Shown here: piece after piece, positions 1-6,515 of the stretch
Numbering within the stretch: the stretch's first letter is position 1
How the letters are laid out: each line of letters starts with the position of its first letter
Assembly: GCA_025656435.1 (NCBI GenBank)
Contig: JAHXHT010000068.1
Span: 1 to 10,059, forward strand
Reading direction: 5' to 3'
From: Candidatus Thiodiazotropha sp. (ex Gloverina cf. vestifex)
GTDB taxonomy: Bacteria; Pseudomonadota; Gammaproteobacteria; Chromatiales; Chromatiaceae
DNA: 10,059 nucleotides
Made by a program: the position numbers and the translations under genes
The notes under the pieces: model-generated
What the model was told of the DNA's origin: nothing
The model's input: only the letters and a program-made list of their open reading frames with translations
Database searches by the model: none

Positions 1-48
1 CAGTCACAATTACGGCCATACAACCGCGCCTACGCCTATCGGGGACTA

Positions 49-79
49 ATCGCCTCGGCTTTCAGCCTTCCATGGCGAT
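49..79. other. Inverted repeat downstream of the RND permease gene, possible weak terminator
   Basis: The arms ATCGCC (49-54) and GGCGAT (74-79) are perfect reverse complements. They enclose a second small hairpin, GGCT (57-60) with AGCC (64-67) around a three-base loop. The structure lies about 60 bases beyond the permease stop codon, where an operon terminator could sit. There is no T-run on either side, so an intrinsic terminator is not well supported. I see no gene in the 139 bases at this window edge. Confidence 0.2.
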
Positions 80-139
80 CAGCGGAGGAAAACACTGACT
101 CCGAATACACCAGACACAGGTACATGCTTATCAAACCGC

Positions 140-3100
140 CTATTTAAGACGAATACCGCGACGGGCCGCCTTCTTACGTACTGGAAAGGCCGCCACATTG
201 GAAGCAGGCTTGCTTTTAGCGGGCGGTTTGACTGCATCCTCGGATCCATTGCCATTCGAACGTGCCTTTGTGCGCGCTACAGATGTAACCGTCTTTTTCT
301 TCGCTGCCTGTTTCTTCAGCGTCGAAGGTCTCTTTTTTGGTTTCGGTGCAGACGGCGGAGTAGATTGATCGCTAGCGGGTGCGGCGGTGAGATCCTTCTG
401 TGTCTCCTTCTTTCGCGAGGGCTTGGCCTTTGTTATCACGGCCTCATCTTTCGCCCGCGGTGATTTGGCAACCACTTTAGATTCATTGCCAGACTTAACG
501 TCCGACCCTGTAGAAGATCCAACTTCACTCGAGATTATAGGTTGTTCTTTGCTGGCAACCGCTTGAGTCGCTACTGGCGCTGCGGCTATGGAATCGGATT
601 CATCAACTGGTGACTCATCACTGCCAGAACCCGCGATAGATGCACCTCCTGAACCGCTGCTGCCTGTCGCACCACCTTCTCCACTGCTCGGGGATTTCAC
701 CTCGGCAGACTCTGCATTGGGATTTTTCTCTTTACGCTTGAATAGCTGGAGAAAAAGAAGGACAAGTCCCCTTAAAAGATAGAAAACCATACTGAAAAGG
801 GTAACCACTTTGCCCCAAACATTTGCGACAAGTGAACTGTTTGCAGTCTCAGGTTTACTCTCTTTTACCGCGGCCTTTGTCACCTTTGGTTCTGCTTCTG
901 CTATCGGTGCTTCTTGAACCTCCAGCAGCTTGGCTCCCTCTGGGGCGGTTGCCGCCGCTACTTCCAACAGATCCTTGCTCGCTTCGATACATCCCAGTGG
1001 AATTACGATCAATGTCAATACAGTGGAAACCAGTACGCCGGACGCCAGGGAGATTGCCATACCCTGGAAGATCGGATCGAAAAAGATGACTGAAGACCCG
1101 CACACCAAGGCGAATGCGGTAATCATGATCGGTCGGGTTCTGGTCGTACACGCCATAATGACCGCCTCAACCACCGAAGTCCCCTGCTGTACCTGATGTA
1201 TGGAGAAATCCACTAATAGGATCGAATTTCGTACGATGATACCCGCCAGCGCAATCCAACCAATCATCGAAGTCGCGGTAAACTCACCGCCCCACCCCAT
1301 CTGAAAAAAGATGAAATGGGCAGGAATGATACCGAGCAACGTCAGTGGGATCGGCGCCATAATCAGTGCCGGAATACGGAAGTTGCCAAATTCCCAGACC
1401 ACGAGAATATAGATAAGCACCAATGCGACGGCGAAGGCCGCGCCCATATCACGGAAGGTTTCGTAGGTGACGGTCCACTCACCTGCCCACTCTATAGCGG
1501 TGGTTGAATCGTTATTTGGTGCACCTAACCAATGAGGCTCTATGGCAACCCCATCGGGCGCTACATATTCATTATCCTTTAGCAGATCCTGCACCTGCAT
1601 CATGCCGTAGACCGGGGCAGCCAGCTTACCGCCAACCTCGGCCACCACATATTCCACATCACGCAGATCCTTATGATAGATAATCGGATCTTCCCAGACC
1701 TGCTCGAAGCGGCCCAGTTCACGCAGAGGCACCGTGATGCCGCTGCTGGATTGAATCGGTAGATCACCCAGACGCGTGATCTCTGAACGCTCGGCCATAG
1801 GTACCTGTAGAATGATGTTGACCGGTTCATGCCCGGCCCGTTGCTTGACATCGCCAAGCGGTGAAGCACCAAGCGCCATACCGAGATTGCGGTTGATGGT
1901 GTCCACCGAAATACCGCGGCTTACTGACTTCTCCGTATCCACAGTAAAACGCCAGTATTGATAAGGATCGCGCATGTAGTTGTCCACATCGCGAAGTGAC
2001 TCAGTTTGTCTGAAGGTCTCCGTGAGATCCTGCGCTACCTGACGCCTCACGACAGGGCTCGGTCCATGCACTTCTGCCACCACCGATTGCAATACAGGCG
2101 GGCCGGGGGGCATCTCAACTACCGCATACTTAGCACCCGTTCCCTCCACAAGTTTGCCAAGCATCTTGCGTGTCTCGACTGCGATCTCATGACTGGTTCG
2201 TGAACGGTCTCCCTTATCCAGCAACTGAACCTGCACCTCCGCATGCCAGGGATCCGAGCGGAGATAGTAGTGACGCACCATGCCATTGAAATCGAAGGGT
2301 CGCGCAGTACCCGCATAGACCTGGACAGCCGTCACCTCAGGCATGGCACGGATTTTCTCTGCCATCCGATGGGTCAGATTGGCCGTCGCCGGTAATGCCG
2401 TACCCTCAGGCATGTCGACCACTACAGCAAACTCGGGCTTGTTATCCAGCGGCAGCATCTTCACTGCCACCCATTTGAAGTAGAAGAAGGAGCACATAAT
2501 CAGAAAAGTGCCCCACATCACCAACTTGAACATCTTCGCCTTGGCGGGAGTCTCGATCATGGGTATCAGAATCCGCCTGAACACACCCTCGAGTTTCTCA
2601 GACTCCTTGTGCTCCCGCTCACCAGCCACTTCCAGATAGCGCATGGAGGGACGCAGCCAGTGGGAGACAGTCAAATAAGGCGTGAAAACGAAGGCCGCAA
2701 ACAGAGAGATGAGCATTGCTACCGATCCCAGTGCCGGGATGGGTTCCATATAGGGTCCCATCATACCGGTGACAAAACCCATGGGCAGCAGGGCGGCGAT
2801 AACGGTAAAGGTTGCGAGTATGGTTGGATTACCGACCTCTCGCACAGCATCCACGGCAGTGGCAACATCGGTGGAATTCTCCTCCAGCCAGCGACGGTAG
2901 ATGTTCTCCACGACCACAATCGCGTCATCCACCAGAATACCGATGGAGAATATCAGGGCGAAGAGGCTCACCCGATCGATGGTGTAACCCATCAGCCAGG
3001 CGCTGAAGATGGTCATCAGCAACACCACGGGAATAACCAGTACCACCACGAAGGCAGGACGGAATGCACGGAAGGCTGCCAGTACCAGTAGGAAGACAAA

Positions 3101-4258
3101 GCCGGTGGCGACAAAGAGCTTGAAAATCAGCTCACTGACCTTGTCATCAGCAGTCTGTCCGTAGTTTCGGGTAACGCTGACTTCGACATTGCCTGGAATC
3201 AGTGACCCCTTGATGTGCTCCACTCGCTCCTTGATCGCGTTGGCGACAGTGACGCCGTTGGAACCCTCTTTCTTGGCGATGGCCAGGGTCACTGCGGGTA
3301 CGCCGTCAGCCTTGATCTCCAGATCACTGGCAGCACCTGTGTAGTAACCCACCAATTGCTTGGCATCTTCCGGTCCCTGTTTCACCCGAGCAATATCGTG
3401 CATATAGACTTTGACATCATTATGCGTACCCACAACGAGACGATTGATATCATCCACCGACTTTAGAAAGGCGCCAGAGACCACACTGGTATATGTGCTC
3501 CCAGCCTCAATACCGCCAGCTCTTTGCTCGCTGTTTGATTCCTGTATCCGACTGGCAACCTGATCCAGACTAATACCAAAACCGGCCAAACGCTCAGGAA
3601 AGACCTCTACGGTGACCTGCTCCCGCCGGCCACCGACAACAAATCCGTTGCCGGTATTAGGCAACTCTTTGAGTGACTGCAGAACATCGTGGGCCAACAT
3701 ACGCAACTGGCCGTCATCCACGTCTGGAGCCCCATCCCTGTCTACATCCTTGGACCAGAGGGTCAATGTCACAACAGGCACATCATCGATGCCTTTCGCT
3801 TTCACCAGCGGCGGCATGACACCCGGCGGTATCAGATCCATATTGGAATCGATCTTGTCATTCACCTTGACGAGTGAGGGGCCCATGCTCTCGCCGACCT
3901 CGAACTCAATGGTGACCACACCGCCGCCACGCTGGGATGCGGAGTAGACATGTTTCATGCCGGGTATCTCCGACATGATGCGCTCTAGCGGTTCAATGGC
4001 CAGGGCGGAAACCTGATCTGCTGCAGCACCCGGGTACTGCACAAAGATATCCACCATAGGCACAGAGATTTGAGGATCTTCCTGACGCGGCGTAATGATC
4101 AGACCCAACAGCCCCATCAGCATCATGGCCATAAAAAAGAGGGGGGAGAGCGGAGACTGAATAAAGAACCTGGCGGTCCTGCCTGCGATCCCGAGGTGAG
4201 CCTCGTAATTGGGATCCATGGAGTGGAGCTGATCGGGTTTATTATCGTCCTGGCTCAT
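140..4258 (-). CDS. RND-family efflux permease (AcrB-like) with long basic C-terminal tail
   Basis: This is an inner-membrane, proton-driven RND pump subunit of 1372 residues. The core follows the AcrB layout. TM1 is near 37-55, the first periplasmic domain about 56-375, TM2-TM6 about 380-530, TM7 about 575-596, the second periplasmic domain about 597-935, and TM8-TM12 about 938-1092. TM4 carries the paired proton-relay aspartates in GILVDDAIVVVEN (D444, D445), which argues for the HAE-type branch over CzcA-type metal pumps. TM10 has R1010 in IVRNSILLVDF, where AcrB has a lysine. Residues 171-182 form an acidic DxDxDGxxD insertion. Ordinary members end near residue 1095. This one continues for about 275 residues with a hydrophobic helix (about 1150-1173), a Ser/Gly-rich stretch (about 1190-1222) and a Lys/Ala/Pro-rich end. 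ATG at 4256-4258 is the natural start, with only a weak upstream GAG. It follows the adaptor gene by 120 bases. Substrate is unknown. Confidence 0.93.
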   Translation of the reverse strand: MSQDDNKPDQLHSMDPNYEAHLGIAGRTARFFIQSPLSPLFFMAMMLMGLLGLIITPRQEDPQISVPMVDIFVQYPGAAADQVSALAIEPLERIMSEIPGMKHVYSASQRGGGVVTIEFEVGESMGPSLVKVNDKIDSNMDLIPPGVMPPLVKAKGIDDVPVVTLTLWSKDVDRDGAPDVDDGQLRMLAHDVLQSLKELPNTGNGFVVGGRREQVTVEVFPERLAGFGISLDQVASRIQESNSEQRAGGIEAGSTYTSVVSGAFLKSVDDINRLVVGTHNDVKVYMHDIARVKQGPEDAKQLVGYYTGAASDLEIKADGVPAVTLAIAKKEGSNGVTVANAIKERVEHIKGSLIPGNVEVSVTRNYGQTADDKVSELIFKLFVATGFVFLLVLAAFRAFRPAFVVVLVIPVVLLMTIFSAWLMGYTIDRVSLFALIFSIGILVDDAIVVVENIYRRWLEENSTDVATAVDAVREVGNPTILATFTVIAALLPMGFVTGMMGPYMEPIPALGSVAMLISLFAAFVFTPYLTVSHWLRPSMRYLEVAGEREHKESEKLEGVFRRILIPMIETPAKAKMFKLVMWGTFLIMCSFFYFKWVAVKMLPLDNKPEFAVVVDMPEGTALPATANLTHRMAEKIRAMPEVTAVQVYAGTARPFDFNGMVRHYYLRSDPWHAEVQVQLLDKGDRSRTSHEIAVETRKMLGKLVEGTGAKYAVVEMPPGPPVLQSVVAEVHGPSPVVRRQVAQDLTETFRQTESLRDVDNYMRDPYQYWRFTVDTEKSVSRGISVDTINRNLGMALGASPLGDVKQRAGHEPVNIILQVPMAERSEITRLGDLPIQSSSGITVPLRELGRFEQVWEDPIIYHKDLRDVEYVVAEVGGKLAAPVYGMMQVQDLLKDNEYVAPDGVAIEPHWLGAPNNDSTTAIEWAGEWTVTYETFRDMGAAFAVALVLIYILVVWEFGNFRIPALIMAPIPLTLLGIIPAHFIFFQMGWGGEFTATSMIGWIALAGIIVRNSILLVDFSIHQVQQGTSVVEAVIMACTTRTRPIMITAFALVCGSSVIFFDPIFQGMAISLASGVLVSTVLTLIVIPLGCIEASKDLLEVAAATAPEGAKLLEVQEAPIAEAEPKVTKAAVKESKPETANSSLVANVWGKVVTLFSMVFYLLRGLVLLFLQLFKRKEKNPNAESAEVKSPSSGEGGATGSSGSGGASIAGSGSDESPVDESDSIAAAPVATQAVASKEQPIISSEVGSSTGSDVKSGNESKVVAKSPRAKDEAVITKAKPSRKKETQKDLTAAPASDQSTPPSAPKPKKRPSTLKKQAAKKKTVTSVARTKARSNGNGSEDAVKPPAKSKPASNVAAFPVRKKAARRGIRLK

Positions 4259-4322
4259 AGTTGATCTCGAAGCCCTGCTATGAGGCAGGTGGTCACACCC
4301 TCACCTCGTAAATAATCAATCA

Positions 4323-4337
4323 GGGGCATGAGGCCCC
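4323..4337 (-). promoter_or_regulatory. Hairpin between adaptor and permease genes, possible attenuator or processing site
   Basis: GGGGC (4323-4327) and GCCCC (4333-4337) form a five-base GC-only stem with a five-base loop. On the transcribed minus strand the stem is followed by a T-rich but interrupted stretch (TGATTGATTATTT). A second dyad, AGGTG (4287-4291) with CACCT (4302-4306), lies nearer to the permease start. These could reduce read-through or stabilise the upstream message, so that adaptor and permease are made in different amounts. The stems are short and the T-run is imperfect, so this is only a candidate. Confidence 0.3.
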
Positions 4338-4378
4338 ACACTATTCGGCTCAAACTGCGAGCATGATGGATGTGCACA

Positions 4379-5533
4379 TTAGCGCTGAGGGGAAGTCCAG
4401 CCGGCGCTGATGCCCAATGGTGGATTGCGCAGCACACGCTCACCCGCCTGCAAGCCCGACAGTACCGTGCTGTAACCGCCAGGCAATGTCTCCCCGACCC
4501 GAATCAGCCGCAACATCGGTTTATCCTCTTCGCCCACCACGTAGACGCCGGGAAGGCTGCCATTGTAGCGAATGGCACTGGATGGAATGACCGGATTCGC
4601 CCGAGTCGGCGCATTGAAATCGGGTACCAGCACCTTGGCATACATACCAGGCGCAGACTCGCCCTGAGGAAGATCGAACTTGATTGTGACGGTATGCCGC
4701 TGTGCATCAGCCATGGGAAAGATCTGGGCAACTCTCACCGGTATCTCACGATCCCCCACGTCAAGCTCAGCACGTAACATCATGCCCTCGCTGAGGCCAG
4801 GTCGCAGACGACCAGGTACGTCGACAACGATCTGCAGATATTCCACATCGGCATACTCGAGCAGCGGCTGACCCGGTTGAACGGTGTCACCCACTTCGAC
4901 AAACTTCTTCATGATGACGCCATCGAATGGGGCCACACTCCTGGCATCACGAATTTTGGCGTCAATGGCGCGAATCTCTGCCTGCACCCGAACCATCGTA
5001 TTTTGCGCCTGATGGATATTTGTGCGGGAAGAGTAGATATCCGCCTGTCTTTCCGCATCTCTGTCCCGCTCGCCTATGACATCTTCCATCGGCCGGGTAA
5101 ACATCTGGTCGAAAAGGTTGGGCATGCCCATACCACCCATCGAGGACTTGGACTTGGGCGACCAGAGTTCTCGATTGAACTGCACACCCGCATTACGAAA
5201 CTGTGCATCGGCATTGGCCAGCTGAGCCTGTGCGGCCTCCCGCTTGGCCATCAGCTCACTATCATCCAGTTCAACCAGTTGGTCGCTTTCCTTGAATAGA
5301 TCGCCTTCAATACCAGCAAGGAATTTCACCCGCCCCGGCAATTGGGCGGAGAGTGTAACCTCCTTATACGGCACCACAGTGCCACCGAGAGAGACATGTG
5401 TTACACCCTGCGTCTGCTGTACCACGAAGTGGTCAGGAGGCACCTGGCTCGACTGAACCTGCAATCCTGTGGTCATCAACACTAGAGAAGCTACACCGGC
5501 AGCCCAAAACATCGTCTTGAATTTGAAACTCAT
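4379..5533 (-). CDS. RND efflux periplasmic adaptor (membrane fusion protein, HlyD/AcrA family)
   Basis: The 384-residue product would bridge the RND permease and an outer-membrane channel in the periplasm. An N-terminal hydrophobic segment (about 8-24) serves as signal peptide or membrane anchor. There is no lipobox cysteine. The split biotinyl-lipoyl-like domain is recognisable at about 50-92 (GGTVVPYKEVTLSAQLPGRV, then VELDDSEL) and again at about 200-228 (VAPFDGVIMKKFVEVGDTV). Between them is an alpha-hairpin region (about 93-198) rich in Ala, Gln and Arg. A beta-barrel follows at about 230-305 and a membrane-proximal domain to the end. A methionine/glycine-rich insertion occupies about 131-150 in the hairpin region. 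The length is normal for the family. The start at 5531-5533 gives a complete signal sequence and has GGAA just upstream. It is co-directional with the permease gene and most likely cotranscribed with it. Confidence 0.93.
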   Translation of the reverse strand: MSFKFKTMFWAAGVASLVLMTTGLQVQSSQVPPDHFVVQQTQGVTHVSLGGTVVPYKEVTLSAQLPGRVKFLAGIEGDLFKESDQLVELDDSELMAKREAAQAQLANADAQFRNAGVQFNRELWSPKSKSSMGGMGMPNLFDQMFTRPMEDVIGERDRDAERQADIYSSRTNIHQAQNTMVRVQAEIRAIDAKIRDARSVAPFDGVIMKKFVEVGDTVQPGQPLLEYADVEYLQIVVDVPGRLRPGLSEGMMLRAELDVGDREIPVRVAQIFPMADAQRHTVTIKFDLPQGESAPGMYAKVLVPDFNAPTRANPVIPSSAIRYNGSLPGVYVVGEEDKPMLRLIRVGETLPGGYSTVLSGLQAGERVLRNPPLGISAGWTSPQR

Positions 5534-5623
5534 ATTTCCACACTACCCAGTGTTGAATTCATACCTGGATTGGTTAGCAGCCTTGGCAAGCGTCGCAGAC
5601 AGTCATCTGATTGAGTTTGGAGA

Positions 5624-6019
5624 TCACGCCCTGGCCATAACCGCAAAACTTTTAATGAAGGGTCCCGCCATGCGTGGATCCTTGATCATTGAGGAGTAGT
5701 CACCGACAACGAACTTCATTTTTCTGGAGGTGAACGCCATACCCAGCCCCATCATACCCGGTGGTTTGGCTATCCATTTGCGCCACCGCTCATCAGATGC
5801 GCGGATATCCCAGTTCATCTGTTGACCGTCGTAGGCTTCACCCTTCACAGCTTTACCGTTTTCAACCGTCAGCACACCGACGGGCTTGTCATCACCATCA
5901 AATCCATAGCCGATAACACTATTAAAGCCAATCTGTGCCAAGGCGTCTGAAAGCTCCGGTTCCGCATTCCAGTGCGTCGCGAAACTCTGCATCCACTCTT
6001 CGGTAAACAGCTCTGCCAT
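5624..6019 (-). CDS. Small SCP-2-like (sterol carrier protein domain) protein
   Basis: This 131-residue soluble protein has no signal peptide or membrane helix, so it should be cytoplasmic. I recognise it as a bacterial single-domain SCP-2-like protein. It begins MAELFTEEWMQ, has the middle segment LTVENGKAV followed by WDIRASDERWRKWI, and ends with a conserved-looking block, KPPGMMGLGMAF and later IKDPRMAGPFIKSF. SCP-2 domains form a hydrophobic pocket that binds lipids or acyl groups in characterised members. The ligand here is not known. The start is well fixed: AAGGAGAT (6024-6031 on the complement) sits four bases before the ATG. It is the first gene of the minus-strand cluster, 90 bases before the RND adaptor, so it may be cotranscribed with the efflux genes. 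Family call from sequence resemblance only. Confidence 0.78.
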   Translation of the reverse strand: MAELFTEEWMQSFATHWNAEPELSDALAQIGFNSVIGYGFDGDDKPVGVLTVENGKAVKGEAYDGQQMNWDIRASDERWRKWIAKPPGMMGLGMAFTSRKMKFVVGDYSSMIKDPRMAGPFIKSFAVMARA

Positions 6020-6096
6020 GTTGATCTCCTTATTAGATTCTTTGAGTTATTATCGATGCATAGGGGAGATTTCTTTCCCCATTTAGAGGGTTTGTC

Positions 6097-6125
6097 AGTA
6101 TCTATTAAGCATGATGCCAATGCAA
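6097..6125 (-). promoter_or_regulatory. Candidate sigma-70-type promoter for the SCP-2-like gene and efflux operon
   Basis: Read on the minus strand, TTGCAT (complement of 6120-6125) is followed after exactly 17 bases by GATACT (complement of 6097-6102). Each box matches its consensus only partly. Transcription would begin near 6090 and give a leader of about 70 bases ending in the strong AAGGAGAT ribosome site. A short GC hairpin (6063-6080) would lie in that leader. Weak on sequence alone. Confidence 0.25.
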
Positions 6126-6163
6126 CCGCACAAATCCCTCTGAAGTGTGTACGGAGCCACAAA

Positions 6164-6189
6164 TATCAGAATGTATAGATATACTGATA
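6164..6189. promoter_or_regulatory. Imperfect 26-base dyad, candidate operator
   Basis: The outer arms TATCAG (6164-6169) and CTGATA (6184-6189) are perfect reverse complements spaced by 14 bases. Inside them GTATA and TATAC (6173-6184) form a second small dyad around GA. The two dyads are offset from each other, but 20 of the 26 positions of the outer element are self-complementary. The location between divergent genes and the spacing of about two helical turns fit a dimeric regulator site. No regulator gene is present in the window, and AT-rich DNA yields such dyads by chance. Confidence 0.3.
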
Positions 6190-6467
6190 CGCATTCTACG
6201 ATACTTTTCTGTTGACGAAAAGCCGCAATCGGAAATTACCTCCTATTCTGGCCTTTTCAGGACTTCCCAGTCGCATAAAAAACCACAATCAGGACATGCC
6301 AACCCCTACCCTGGGCGGAAGCGCCACCACGAATCTCATTTACGGCATGCAGGATGGCTTACCATCAGGTAAAGTCTTGCCTATTAACCTTGGGTTGCAA
6401 GAGAATTTGTGGTTAGGGGCTACAGCCACACATCTCACCGGGAAGCAGCCCGCAAGACAATCTAGAA

Positions 6468-6496
6468 TAAACAGAACAACTGCCGCCAGATATAAT
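6468..6496 (+). promoter_or_regulatory. Candidate promoter of the dynamin-like GTPase gene
   Basis: A perfect TATAAT (6491-6496) is preceded by TAAACA (6468-6473, four of six matches to the -35 consensus) with an optimal 17-base spacer. The start of transcription would fall near 6502-6504, inside or next to the AGGAG ribosome site (6501-6505). The message would then have a leader of only about 12-14 bases and could lose part of that site. Either the true start is slightly different or this box is coincidental. Confidence 0.4.
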
Positions 6497-6515
6497 CTTT
6501 AGGAGTGAGTCAGCC

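Larger units (their letters stand above)
6020..6515. other. Divergent intergenic region without a convincing gene
   Basis: These 496 bases separate the SCP-2-like gene (leftward) from the GTPase gene (rightward). They hold two candidate promoters and an imperfect dyad, listed separately. There is a short GC stem near 6063-6080 (GGGGA with TCCCC) that would lie in the leader of the SCP-2-like message, and a small dyad AACCTTGGGTT at 6386-6396. A 96-codon open frame (6212-6502, TTG start) has no ribosome site and no recognisable protein character, so I do not call it a gene. The region is more AT-rich than its flanks at 6160-6260. About 500 bases is long for simple promoters, so an unrecognised small RNA or leader cannot be excluded. 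Confidence 0.6.

Noticed and set aside
588..782. A 64-codon proline/serine/leucine-rich open frame on the plus strand
   Set aside because: It is the antisense shadow of the low-complexity Ser/Gly-rich part of the permease tail.
2609..3091. A 160-codon open frame on the plus strand inside the permease gene
   Set aside because: It is antisense to the conserved membrane core of the RND gene, is full of His, Gln and Gly from reverse-complemented codons, and has no recognisable domain.
140..4258. Assignment of the permease as a CzcA/CusA heavy-metal pump
   Set aside because: TM4 carries the paired DD motif typical of HAE-type pumps, and the metal-pump signatures I would look for in TM4 and the methionine relay are not evident.
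6212..6502. A 96-codon open frame on the plus strand in the intergenic region
   Set aside because: It starts at TTG without a ribosome site, overlaps the candidate GTPase promoter and shows no domain, signal or membrane segment.
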